Assembly (NCBI GenBank): GCA_947579605.1
Contig: OX388318.1
Coordinates: 24,786,098 to 24,850,097 of the forward strand
Length of the DNA: 64,000 bases
DNA from: Athripsodes cinereus
Taxonomy: Eukaryota; Arthropoda; Insecta; Trichoptera; Leptoceridae
Reading direction: 5' to 3'
Shown piece after piece: positions 10,644-20,100 of the stretch. The position numbers and the translations under genes were made by a program. Every line of letters begins with the position of its first letter. Positions within the stretch are counted from its first letter, which is position 1. The notes beneath the pieces are model-generated. The model did no database searches. It saw only the letters and a list, made by a program, of their open reading frames with translations, and was not told the DNA's origin.

Positions 10644-10802
10644 ACCAGAGCCCGTAGACAATTTGTACTTAGCGATCGTCTACTGGCGAATTTTTCGACA
10701 ATCTACCTACACGTACCGTATAATTATGCGTTATTGTTGCAGTTATTGACGAAAATTCGTTTGTAGGCGATCGCCAAGTACAAATTGTCTACGGGCTCTG
10801 GT
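10644..10802. repeat. Foldback element F3
   Basis: Perfect outer arms begin ACCAGAGCCCGTAGACAATT and run through TTGTACTT; inner arms near GGCGATCG match less well. 159 bp, non-coding, MITE-like. Confidence 0.8.
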
Positions 10803-11213
10803 CACTTAATTATCAAAAAGTAATAAAACTTAAACCATTTGTATTTATTCATAATGAATTAATGTGGAGTTTTACAAAATATACATCAACTCAATCAATA
10901 GAACATGTCAAACAAACAATTCTTCAAAAACTTACAATTATTTTAATTATATAGTGTAGTGTCTTTGTTTGTTATCATGAATAAGAATCAAGAAAGGAAA
11001 CTTCTATTTCTCTATGAATGTAGTTTTAATAACTCCACCGTACCCCTCTAGTCCAACCCCAGCCGCCTCTGTATGTAGACATTCACTACCTTCCTTCTAG
11101 AACCCACTTGTATATAAATATATTAAGTGGGTTGGGGTGATGTACCTATATGTATACCTACTCGCTATACCTAGAGGACTATTAAAAGATAGGTTTATAA
11201 TATTTTTTTATGT
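10803..11213. other. No gene recognised
   Basis: AT-rich stretch with no clear repeat or coding frame. Confidence 0.4.
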
Positions 11214-11535
11214 GATCAGTCATGATCACACAAAAACTTAAAGTCTAATTCTGGGAAAAGTTCACCTATCCAGGATAAGGATTAGGCTCAAAACGTGAGT
11301 TCAAAATACCAGCATTGTGCCAGAAATATCATGTTTTTTTTATTACAAGTATTAGATGTATAAGTTAAATATGTTTTTGTAAATTATTTATTAAGAATTT
11401 CGGTGCTACCCCTGTAGCTGACATGACTAAAAGTATAATATAAATGGACGTAGAATGCCAATTTTTTTTATTTCTCCTGCTAGTTCTGTATATTGACGTA
11501 CCTATTTGTTTCTGCAACGGTTGTTTGTAATAATA
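11214..11535 (-). mobile_element. LINE C-terminal/3' fragment, nuclease-type family
   Basis: It matches the 3' half of the element at 54741-55545: GATCAGTCATGATCACACAA, ACCCCTGTAGCTGACATGAC and TTCTCCTGCTAGTTCTGTAT. It is more decayed than the two other copies (46468-47655 and 54741-55545), with broken frames. Confidence 0.7.
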
Positions 11536-12296
11536 AATCCCCCAATGAAATTTAATAAAAAAATTACATTATTATTATTTTCGTTTTATCAAATAATTCA
11601 AAATGAAGTATTACAAAGTTAACTCTGATACAATCAATAAAAAAAACTTCAACTCATTTACTTATTTATTGTTTGTTTTCTTAGATTAAGTTTTCTGACC
11701 GTAGTTGGAAGTCGTTTGCATGTTTAATTGTTTTTTTTTTTATTTTAATAATATTATTTTATCAGAGGCTTATAGCTGTTATAGTTATAAAAATTATCAC
11801 AGTTTTATCAATGACGCTCGCAAGTTTGGCACGAACATTGGATTTTTATGGATGTGAAGAAAGCGAAAGAAGCTTGCAAAGGTTGGTCTGGCATTCTATA
11901 TGCTTGAAGGGCTTCATCGGCAATAGCTCCCAAATTATGATAAATAATTTAATTTTAGCTCCAATTTCTTAGTAGGATAATCATGTCTTAATTCTTGATA
12001 ATTCTCCCGAACCAAACAACAGTATAATGCCAGTCGAAAATAATAACGTGGTCTCATCAAAATATACTGAGAAGTGCCACCCTACCTACCCTCCCAAGAG
12101 TGGTTATCAGACACAAACAAACATCACAAAAATATAATAAAAACACTTGAACAAGGATGTGTGATATTCCGGGCAAGTTGAAAGATATTGCATCACAGCG
12201 ATAATCTCGCTCTCTGTACATTGTATTGCATATTTTTTTATTTAGACACTGGAAAGTGATTGATTTTATAATAAATGAACCAGTGAAGAATAAAAT
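11536..12296. other. No gene; short LINE remnant near 11845-11910
   Basis: The plus strand at about 11845-11910 reads like the last codons of the 273-657 LINE family (ATGGATGTGAAGAAAGCGAA, then a CKGWSG-like block). The rest is AT-rich and unassigned. Confidence 0.4.
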
Positions 12297-12770
12297 TGTG
12301 GCGACATCTACCCGGATCATCAAGAAGCACGTTACAGAAAATAATTACTAAATATCTTGGTAACTAGCTAGGTATTAGTTTGCAACGATCATAGGTAGAT
12401 GGCGATGAATATTTCCTTAACAACTATGGCTTGTGAAGAGAATGAATAATTAGCTAGGTCAGATCTTTTTTGAACGTCCAGCCAACAACATACTTTAGTC
12501 TAACACATTACTAACATTTTTATTGTCATGTTTATTGGTGAATAAACTTTGTGAAAACATATTTTCATGTAAGTAAAATATTACTGTTTCATTTCGTTCC
12601 TTTTCAATCACAGCATGTAATTTCATATAATCATTTAGAGTCAATTCAATTTCCTTACTTATCAAGCCTTCTGCAAATTGTATATGGAAGAAAGGGAAAA
12701 TATGTACACAGTGGATCTGTGAGGATATTTAACATTAATAATCTATACCAACAAAGCCCTTCCATCCATA
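12297..12770 (+). repeat. 5' LTR
   Basis: It begins TGTGGCGACATCTACCCGG and ends near CCCTTCCATCCATA. I compared it line by line with the 3' LTR and found no difference. AATAAA lies at 12541-12546. The exact 3' border is uncertain by 2 bp, because the LTR and flank share TA. No strong TATA box could be fixed by eye. Confidence 0.9.
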
Positions 12771-12774
12771 TAAA

Positions 12775-12790
12775 TGGTGACCTCGAACGA
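12775..12790 (+). promoter_or_regulatory. Primer-binding site, tRNA-Trp type
   Basis: TGGTGACCTCGAACG starts four bases after the LTR. Its first eight bases match the tRNA-Trp-complementary site known from Rous sarcoma virus and reported for CsRn1-clade elements. This primes minus-strand DNA synthesis. Confidence 0.7.
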
Positions 12791-12828
12791 ACACGAATTT
12801 ATTACATTTTTCTTTTTTTTTTTTTTTT

Positions 12829-12915
12829 AAAAAAGATATATCTGGGTTTTGTTATAAACCCAAATACAACCTTATACACTTTCCACAGTAAGCTAAAAGC
12901 TTGTGTCGCGAAAGG
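12829..12915 (-). repeat. Dispersed retroposon captured in the LTR element leader
   Basis: GATATATCTGGGTTTTGTTA and CAGTAAGCTAAAAGCTTGTG also occur at 20707-20820 and 42053-42160. Next to it, a T-run at about 12810-12828 would be its poly(A) tail on the minus strand. It lies between the primer site and gag, so it is carried as 5' leader. Confidence 0.7.
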
Positions 12916-13001
12916 AAAAAAAAACTTTTTTCTTTAAAAATTTTGTTACAATGTGTCGCGAAAGTAAAAAAAAACTTTTTTCTTTAAAAATTTTGTTACA
13001 A
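12902..13001. repeat. Two-copy 50-bp tandem repeat in the leader
   Basis: The units at 12902-12951 and 12952-13001 start TGTGTCGCGAAAG and differ at one base (G/T). Each ends TTTTGTTACAA. The first unit overlaps the captured retroposon. Confidence 0.85.
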
Positions 13002-13706
13002 TACATCAGTGAAAATTTTCCTGACAACTTTTAATTCTATATTCAATTTTGATTTTAACTTTATTTCCAAACTGTGATCGAACGAAACAATTTAAATAAC
13101 AATTCATTAATCAATTCCTAATTTTATTCACCTTTACTGCTGCGTTCAGAAGAGTTCTCTGTGAACGGTTTTCAGGCATATAGAGTCCCGGAACAAAATA
13201 CATCAAAAGTTATTTTAGCTCCGTATTTTTTTATCAATCATAGAACAAAAACCGTCCACATATTGTATGCCACATATTTTTTTTTATTATTTTTTTAAAA
13301 TATTTTTACTATTATTTATTTCAGACTACAAGTCTTTTTAAAAATCTGCCAAAGGCAGAACATAACTTATTGTACTTATTTATATAATTGTATGTTCCAG
13401 ATTTTAAATATAACACAAAGCATTTTATTTGTAAGTAGCATTAATTATTATTATATTTTGTGAACATTCACTGTTTGAGACCAGTCGACAGGGTATCAAA
13501 ATTTTCTGCTAAAAAATTTTATTGTCACAAATATTTTTTCATCTGCAAACATTTTTCCCAAACATTTTAATCAATCAAACAAGAAAGTATATCAATCAAT
13601 TTTATTCAAATAATTTACATTCCATTTAATTTTATCCAAAAATAAAATAAATATTTTCAATTCTAAAAATTAACTTCAAATTTTCTTCTCATACACTTGA
13701 TACAAA

Positions 13707-14660
13707 ATGACAACTCCTAACAAAAATTTCGATTCAACCTCCCACCCAGCGAAAGCTAGTACTAGTGAAGGAACAATTAATACAAATTTTCCGATATTTT
13801 CAGAACGAGTGTCCGTGAAAATCCCACCGATATGGACAAACAATGTAGAACTCTGGTTTCTACAGGTAGAGAATCAATTTGAATTAGCCAATATTACGGC
13901 GGAAGACACCAGGTATTCACATTTGGTCGCTCAACTCAACCATGAACATATTAGTCAGGTATCAGATATCTTATTTTTACCCAGATGTAATACCATGTAC
14001 AGCAGATTAAAAAACGCAATCATTCAAAGAATGGGCGAATCTCCAGATAATCGCAGAGAAAAACTTTTCTCGGGGATTCAACTAGGTGACAAATTGCCGT
14101 CACAATTATTAAGGGAAATGAAAATGTTAGCCGTCGGTTTAGATTTAGATACCACCACGATAAAATATTTGTGGATGCAACAATTACCCAAACAGGTACA
14201 AGCCCATATCACAAGTGATAACAGAAATTTAGAAGAAATTGCAATTTTAGCAGACAAAGTTTCATCAATTTACAAACCCTTAGAAGTAGCTTCCATTCAA
14301 CCTAAAGATGATAAAAATTCTAGTAAAGTTATTTCCTTACAGCAATCAGTGATTGAATTAACTGAGAAATTCGACAATCTCAACAAACAGTTGCAACACA
14401 AAAATCAAAATAATTTTCATAGAAAAAAATTCTATCATGGCAACACCCGCCATAGTTCACATATTGACAGCTCTGTCAAAAACAACAACGCGTCTTACAA
14501 ACAAAATCAAAATAAATATCGTAGTTATAATAATATAAAGACTTGTAATAATAGTACAAAACTGTGTTTCTATCATGAGCAATTCGGACACAAAGCTCGC
14601 AAATGTATTTCTCCGTGCTCATTTACATCAAACCAACCATCTAACTCAAAAAACTTGTAG
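13707..14660 (+). CDS. gag: Gag polyprotein of Kabuki/CsRn1-like element
   Basis: 317 residues. Gag forms the particle that packages the element RNA in the cytoplasm. The N-terminal 35 residues are Ser/Thr/Asn-rich; then comes the conserved block KIPPIWTNNVELWFLQVENQF (about 39-58), followed by a helical capsid region to about residue 190 (RREKLF, LPSQLLREMK and LWMQQLPKQVQAH motifs). A Lys/Asn-rich RNA-binding stretch precedes a CHCC finger, C287-x2-H290-x9-C300-x3-C304, the type reported for CsRn1-clade Gags rather than the usual CCHC. The start is the first ATG after a long AT-rich leader, and its context (AAAATGA) is good for insects. The stop lies six bases beyond... the slippery site A AAA AAC ends at 14654 and the TAG is 14658-14660, so most ribosomes should end here and a minority shift into pol. 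No break is visible. Confidence 0.93.
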   Translation: MTTPNKNFDSTSHPAKASTSEGTINTNFPIFSERVSVKIPPIWTNNVELWFLQVENQFELANITAEDTRYSHLVAQLNHEHISQVSDILFLPRCNTMYSRLKNAIIQRMGESPDNRREKLFSGIQLGDKLPSQLLREMKMLAVGLDLDTTTIKYLWMQQLPKQVQAHITSDNRNLEEIAILADKVSSIYKPLEVASIQPKDDKNSSKVISLQQSVIELTEKFDNLNKQLQHKNQNNFHRKKFYHGNTRHSSHIDSSVKNNNASYKQNQNKYRSYNNIKTCNNSTKLCFYHEQFGHKARKCISPCSFTSNQPSNSKNL

Positions 14661-17600
14661 AACAGTTCACTAGCGAGACGGGTGAACTGCATACAAAAAT
14701 TCGTCTCTTCATAAAGGACCGCATACAAGGTACGTCATTTTTGATTGACTCCGGTTCAGAACTATGTTTAGTTCCGCGTTCCATATGTTTACGCCAAAGT
14801 TTAAAGGGTAAAGATAACCTAAATCTCTTTGCAGCGAACGAGACAGTGGTCAAGACATTCGGCACAACCACATTAAATTTAGACCTCGGTCTAAAGAAAA
14901 TTTTCAGATGGAACTTTATCATTGCAGACGTTCCACGCGCAATTATCGGCGCAGACTTTCTGAATCACTTTAATTTAATTGTAGATATTAGAAACAAGAT
15001 GTTGATAGACAATACTAATAAACATAAGGTCGTAGGTTACAACACAAACTGTATTGATAATGATATTTCGTCAGTTTCATTACTAGATAAAAATAACCCT
15101 TACCATCAATTATTAGCAAAATATGCCAAACTGATTGATATAAATAGACCATATACTGATTGTCAACATTCTACAATACATTACATAGATACCCGTGGCA
15201 ATCCTTTTATGTTCAAACCTCGACGTTTGTCTCCAGAACTGCTGAAGCAAGCGAAAAAAGAGTTTGAGAACATGGTTGCTCAAGGTATCTGCCGACCCTC
15301 AAACAGTGAATGGGCATCGCCTCTTCACATGGTAAAAAAGAGTGACGGTACATATCGCCCTTGTGGTGATTATCGTAAGCTTAACTCTATGACAGTGCCA
15401 GATAGATATGCACTTCCACATATTCATGATATTTGTAATGATTTGCACAATTGTAAATTTTTTTCTAAGATAGATCTCCAACGGGCCTATCACCAGATTC
15501 CTGTCAACGAAGCAGACATCAAGAAGACAGCAATTACCACCGTTTTCGGGAACTTTGAGTTTTTACGCATGCCATTTGGGGTAACCAGTGCGTGCCAGAC
15601 GTTCATGAGGCACATGAACACCATCACTCAAGGACTAGAAGGAATACACACCTATATAGATGACATTCTGATAGCGTCACCCGACGAAAAAACTCACATA
15701 CGACATCTGACTGCTCTATTCGAAAGACTACAGGAGAATGGTATGATACTTAACCCTTCTAAATGTCAATTTGCCAAATCATCCTTAATTTTTCTAGGAT
15801 ATGAAATATCAGCAGCAGGAGTTGGACCAGCTCCAGAAAAAATAAAAGCCATAAGTGAGTACAAAAAACCCAAAACAATAAAGGATCTCCGCAGATTCAT
15901 CGCTCTGACCAACTTCTACAGACGATTTATACCGAAGGCTGCACAAAAACTTGTCAGACTGAACGACTATCTAAAAGGGGCAACAAAAAACGACAATAGA
16001 CCTGTCGAATGGAACGAAATCACAAATAACGATTTCGAAGAGGTAAAAAATTCTTTATTACATGCTACTAAGTTAAGTTTTCCTGATGCAAACAAAAAAC
16101 TGTCAGTGTGGACAGATGCATCAGACTTTGCCATTGGTGGAGTTATACAACAGACAGACGAATCAAATAATTATGAACCAATCTGTTTTTTCTCAAAAAA
16201 ACTTAACAAGGCACAATGCTCTTATAGCACTTATGATCGAGAACTATTAGCAATATATGAAACTATAAGACATTTCAAACATTACCTAGAAGGTAGAGAT
16301 TTTACAGTATTTACCGATCATAAACCCCTTCAATTCATGTTCAGTAAAAAAAGTTATGCTAAAGAAACACCCAGACAGCAAAGACATCTTGATTATATAT
16401 CCCAGTATACCACCGATATAAGATATATCACTGGTGAATCAAATGTTGTCGCAGATGCTTTCTCACGCGTCGAAATGATAGAAATGAATCATAACATATC
16501 ATTAGATGAAATAGCCAGAGAGCAATTAAAAGACATAGAACTTTTAGACATGTTAAAAACAAAAGATCACTCACTTAATTTAATAAAAAACAATTTTCAA
16601 GGCTTGCAAATAATTTTTGACACACATAATGGTAACATGAGACCGTATATACCTAAAACTTTACAAAAAAAATTTTTCCACAGTATCCATAATTTAAGTC
16701 ACACAGGTACCAAGGATACAATTAAAACTATAAGCCAGAGAGGTGTGTGGAAAAATATGAAAAGTGATTGCACAAAATGGTGTAAATTGTGTATACCATG
16801 CCAAAAAGCAAAAATCCACAAGCACACAAAAACACAAATTATTCCAATTCCACTACCTAACGGAAAGTTCCATACAATCCACGTGGACTTGATAGGTCCA
16901 TTTATTCCATCAGAAGGTATGCGATATTGCTTAACAATTATAGATCGTTTTTCCAGATGGGTTGAAGTAATCCCAATAGCAGATATCACAGCTACCACAA
17001 TAATACGTGCTTTATGGGACAACTGGATTACAAAGTACGGCGTCCCAGAGAAGATCATATCGGACCAAGGCCGTCAATTTTTATCTTCTGATTTTAAATC
17101 TTTCTGTTGCAGAATAGGTATCCAACATGTCAAAACCAATTCGTATCACCCACAGGCGAATGGACTTATAGAACGTTTCCACAGGACACTAAAAACGTCT
17201 ATTAAAGCACATCACCCTATACCATGGACTAAATCTCTAACAACAATTTTATTTGGTTTAAGGTGCACGATACGAGAAAACCATAATTTTTCCATTGCAG
17301 AGATGATGTTTGGAAATTCACTGCGCATGCCAGCTGACATTCTACAGGAAAACACAGAAAATGCAGATCCAACTTACTATACACAGCAACTTATAACGTT
17401 TATGAGGAATGTAAAACCGAAACCTATTAAACATCATCACAAGGATAATATTTTCGTACATCCAGAACTTGGTAAGGCATCACATTTTTTCTTGAGAGAC
17501 GATAGAATATATAAACCTTTGCTTCCAGCTTACAAGGGGCCTTATGAAGTTTGCTCGAGGGATGACAAAACTGCCATATTAAAAATAAACGGAGAACAAA

Positions 17601-17728
17601 AGAAAGTATCGTTGGATCGATGTAAACCAGCCTTCATAGAACATCCAGAGGAAGCTAACAACTCAGCCGACAGACCACATACATACATCACGCGGTCTGG
17701 AAGGAAAATATTTCAACCGAATCAGTGA
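14645..17728 (+). CDS. pol: Pol polyprotein: protease, RT, RNase H, integrase
   Basis: The open frame runs from just after a TAA at 14642 to TGA at 17726-17728, in the -1 frame to gag. It has no early ATG, so it should be made as a Gag-Pol fusion by frameshifting. Residues are counted from 14741. Protease: DSG at 3-5, and IIGADF further on. RT: FSKIDLQRAYHQIP with D245, and YIDD at 305-308. RNase H: WTDAS at 457-461, and FTDHKPLQFMF. Integrase: zinc finger H650-x3-H654-x29-C684-x2-C687; catalytic D716, D775 and E811, giving D-x58-D-x35-E; then YKGPYEV of the GPY/F module. All catalytic residues are present and there are no internal stops. There is no chromodomain and no env. The length is normal for this clade. 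Confidence 0.95.
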   Translation, partial: LKKLVEQFTSETGELHTKIRLFIKDRIQGTSFLIDSGSELCLVPRSICLRQSLKGKDNLNLFAANETVVKTFGTTTLNLDLGLKKIFRWNFIIADVPRAIIGADFLNHFNLIVDIRNKMLIDNTNKHKVVGYNTNCIDNDISSVSLLDKNNPYHQLLAKYAKLIDINRPYTDCQHSTIHYIDTRGNPFMFKPRRLSPELLKQAKKEFENMVAQGICRPSNSEWASPLHMVKKSDGTYRPCGDYRKLNSMTVPDRYALPHIHDICNDLHNCKFFSKIDLQRAYHQIPVNEADIKKTAITTVFGNFEFLRMPFGVTSACQTFMRHMNTITQGLEGIHTYIDDILIASPDEKTHIRHLTALFERLQENGMILNPSKCQFAKSSLIFLGYEISAAGVGPAPEKIKAISEYKKPKTIKDLRRFIALTNFYRRFIPKAAQKLVRLNDYLKGATKNDNRPVEWNEITNNDFEEVKNSLLHATKLSFPDANKKLSVWTDASDFAIGGVIQQTDESNNYEPICFFSKKLNKAQCSYSTYDRELLAIYETIRHFKHYLEGRDFTVFTDHKPLQFMFSKKSYAKETPRQQRHLDYISQYTTDIRYITGESNVVADAFSRVEMIEMNHNISLDEIAREQLKDIELLDMLKTKDHSLNLIKNNFQGLQIIFDTHNGNMRPYIPKTLQKKFFHSIHNLSHTGTKDTIKTISQRGVWKNMKSDCTKWCKLCIPCQKAKIHKHTKTQIIPIPLPNGKFHTIHVDLIGPFIPSEGMRYCLTIIDRFSRWVEVIPIADITATTIIRALWDNWITKYGVPEKIISDQGRQFLSSDFKSFCCRIGIQHVKTNSYHPQANGLIERFHRTLKTSIKAHHPIPWTKSLTTILFGLRCTIRENHNFSIAEMMFGNSLRMPADILQENTENADPTYYTQQLITFMRNVKPKPIKHHHKDNIFVHPELGKASHFFLRDDRIYKPLLPAYKGPYEVCSRDDKTAILKINGEQKKVSLDRCKPAFIEHPEEANNSADRPHTYITRSGRKIFQPNQ
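14648..14707 (+). promoter_or_regulatory. -1 ribosomal frameshift signal with H-type pseudoknot
   Basis: The slippery heptamer A AAA AAC (14648-14654) is in the gag frame. An 8-nt spacer (14655-14662) follows. Stem 1 is CAGTTCAC (14663-14670) with GTGAACTG (14682-14689), 8 Watson-Crick pairs. Stem 2 is GAGACG in the loop (14675-14680) with CGTCTC (14702-14707), 6 pairs. The loops are 4, 1 and 12 nt, the last being A-rich. This layout is the textbook retroviral frameshift pseudoknot. Function is inferred. Confidence 0.88.
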
Positions 17729-17748
17729 AAAACCTGCATTTTTCACTT

Positions 17749-17759
17749 GGAGGGGGCTG
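17749..17759 (+). promoter_or_regulatory. Polypurine tract
   Basis: GGAGGGGGCTG lies directly before the 3' LTR and is the only strong purine run there. It would prime plus-strand DNA synthesis. Confidence 0.75.
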
Positions 17760-18233
17760 TGTGGCGACATCTACCCGGATCATCAAGAAGCACGTTACAG
17801 AAAATAATTACTAAATATCTTGGTAACTAGCTAGGTATTAGTTTGCAACGATCATAGGTAGATGGCGATGAATATTTCCTTAACAACTATGGCTTGTGAA
17901 GAGAATGAATAATTAGCTAGGTCAGATCTTTTTTGAACGTCCAGCCAACAACATACTTTAGTCTAACACATTACTAACATTTTTATTGTCATGTTTATTG
18001 GTGAATAAACTTTGTGAAAACATATTTTCATGTAAGTAAAATATTACTGTTTCATTTCGTTCCTTTTCAATCACAGCATGTAATTTCATATAATCATTTA
18101 GAGTCAATTCAATTTCCTTACTTATCAAGCCTTCTGCAAATTGTATATGGAAGAAAGGGAAAATATGTACACAGTGGATCTGTGAGGATATTTAACATTA
18201 ATAATCTATACCAACAAAGCCCTTCCATCCATA
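17760..18233 (+). repeat. 3' LTR
   Basis: Same length (474 bp) and, by eye, the same sequence as 12297-12770. AATAAA lies at 18004-18009. Confidence 0.9.
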
Positions 18234-18315
18234 AAATCAACGAGTAAAAAAAAATACCTCGATTATTTTTTTTGTTTCAGTGTGAAAAAACATTTCAATA
18301 ATATGAAATATAATA

Positions 18316-19282
18316 TAACCCTGTTTTTAGTTTCAGATTAATAGGGCCAATTCTGAATCTTAATGAACTAACTAACTAAAAAGTTGATTAATATTAGTTA
18401 TTATGTAGTATTCAGCATTAGTTATGCACTACAAACAACTATAAACTCGATAACCACCAAGGGCAAACGGTAAAATTTATGGGACAAACAAATATTATTC
18501 GGTGATGCCGCAATAAAAAATGTTTTTCACGTTCCGATTTACACTTCTGGCAACAATTTAATAGTTGTCGCGCGTGAAAATTGTGAAATGTCAGATTTGC
18601 CGGTATATTTTGGCGTTCGTATTTGCGTCGGTGGTGGTGTAATTTTACAATTTATAGATGCCAAGAGTTGCGAGGACCCTAAAAATATCCATTTTTTACT
18701 TTTAATTGAAAAAACAACTTTAAACTTCCAAAATATAGCAATATTCTGCGGCAAAATGACAGCAACTAATAATATTCGCACATTAAAAGTCGCGAATAAA
18801 ATTCTGCCGAATACAACTAATTGTAGTTGTCAGATGTCAACTAAAATTTCGTTCTGAATACGAAATCCATAGATTCTCGAAATTTATAGTTGTACTAAGG
18901 TGTCAAAATGAACTAGCTAACTAAATTAGTTTTAGTACGGAAAACTGTGAATACGAATTTGAACTAAATATTATGACTCAACTATCTCCTTACACTTAGT
19001 TAGTGCAACTAAACTATTTTATGATTCAGAATTGGCCAAAATGTCTACAAAGTAAACCACAAATATGCCTAGCGCTTTCACCAATAAATTGAAATCATCA
19101 GGGTGGATTAAAAACTCTTTTTTACTCCGCTGGAGTTTACAGGGCGTTAACAGAGCGAAGTATAAACTCTTGTTTGAGTTCATACTCCGCCCTGATGATG
19201 CCAATTTATTGGTGAAATCGCTAGGCATAATAATTGTGCTACACTTTGTACACATTAATGTGAAACAAGAAACAGTGTTACT
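18316..19282. repeat. Foldback F4, interrupted copy
   Basis: The left arm is CCCTGTTTTTAGTTTCAGATT (18319 onward) and, after the nested element, ACAAAGTAAACCACAAATATGCC. The right arm, read on the minus strand, is CACTGTTTCTTGTTTCACA, then GTGTACAAAGTGTAGC. The inner arms contain TTTCACCAATAAATTG and CATCATCAGGG. Related copies: 43960-44136 and 57805-57955. Confidence 0.65.
18345..19037. mobile_element. 693-bp TIR element nested in F4
   Basis: The ends are GGCCAATTCTGAATC and its exact complement. TTAGTTAGT-type motifs recur near both ends. An 89-residue frame (18588-18857) inside resembles nothing I know and is probably chance. The flanks on both sides belong to F4, so it inserted into that element. 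The TSD is unclear. Confidence 0.7.
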
Positions 19283-19439
19283 TTATATTTAATATTATAA
19301 AAATACCTCGATTAATTTAACAGTTTTCGTTCATTTCAACTCGGGAACACAGCGTAGAAACAAACCCCCAAGACTCAAAGTCATTGTGCGCTGATAGAGT
19401 CACCTTTCTCCACAAGATTCCTTAATCTCTGTTATCACT

Positions 19440-19575
19440 TGGTTGTCTCTCACGCCAATAAAAATGTAGTGAAACACCTCATCGCTTAATTGGAGATATT
19501 ATATGTCTAAGTCGCGATGCTTTACCTATTACAGGACACTCGAAAACCTTCGGTAAAAAAGCAAGGAGTTCAAAC
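19440..19575 (-). repeat. S1 repeat fragment
   Basis: CATCGCTTAATTGGAG and TTACAGGACACTCGAAAAC match the complement of the S1 core. Confidence 0.55.
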
Positions 19576-19976
19576 ATTGCCTGGAACTCTACAGCGCTTA
19601 GATATTGTAGATAGACGGATACTCAAATTCTTGAATTTGGCAACCCTGCAAATATATTTTTCATACCTCTTGTTCGTACACATAGAACAGAGTAATATTA
19701 TTTGAAATATACTCACAAAATAAAAGTACCTTCAAAGGTTGACCCAACTGTCAGGTTTTATTAAATCTCAACCTGTGAGATCTACCCAGCAACCAGCTCC
19801 GATTTTATTAAGCACTCTTCATTGGTCACGAATAACGGAACCTTTTCTAGAGATTGAAGCATTTCACAACAAATTATCTCATATGTCCCTTGCCTTAACA
19901 CCAGCTGTCATATAGCGTTTCTCGGTACAAGTTGTTTATTTTTTCCTTTTTCTATTTCTTTATTGTCCAGTCCATT
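19576..19976. other. No gene recognised
   Basis: Mixed AT-rich sequence with no element that I can define. Confidence 0.4.
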
Positions 19977-20100
19977 TTATTTATTTATTTATTTATACAT
20001 TAAACGGCGTAAAAGCCCTTTTAACTAATGACTTATATACAAATACATGCAAACAATTTCAAACAAATGAAGATATATTCCTATTATACGTTCAAGAAAG
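19977..20100 (-). repeat. LINE-type 3' end with (AAAT)n tail
   Basis: TTATTTATTTATTTATTTAT is followed by AAACGGCGTAAAAGCCCTTTT. The same kind of end occurs at 39408, 42640 and 48195 (minus) and 28200 and 47075 (plus). Confidence 0.6.

Larger units (their letters stand above)
12297..18233 (+). mobile_element. Complete Kabuki/CsRn1-like Ty3-gypsy LTR retrotransposon
   Basis: The 5.94-kb element has two LTRs, a primer site, gag, a frameshift signal, pol and a polypurine tract in the expected order. Pol domain order (PR-RT-RH-IN) marks Ty3-gypsy. The CHCC gag finger and tRNA-Trp primer site point to the CsRn1/Kabuki clade. Both LTRs look identical and both genes are open, so it inserted recently and may still be active. 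The flanks share (TA)AAAT (12291-12296 and 18232-18237), a 4-6 bp duplication whose exact limits are ambiguous. No env gene follows pol. Confidence 0.92.
18250..19314. other. Region bounded by a 16-bp direct repeat
   Basis: AAAAATACCTCGATTA occurs at 18250-18265 and 19299-19314. Between the copies lie the F4 foldback and a nested TIR element. The repeat may be a duplication made by an older composite insertion, or may be chance plus local duplication. Confidence 0.5.

Noticed and set aside
12551..12937. 128-codon frame starting in the 5' LTR
   Set aside because: Most of it is LTR sequence repeated at 18014; no domain, and it overlaps the primer site.
16699..17058. 119-codon minus frame
   Set aside because: Antisense to the integrase coding region.
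18588..18857. 89-codon frame inside the TIR element
   Set aside because: No transposase motif; too short, and no relative is known to me.
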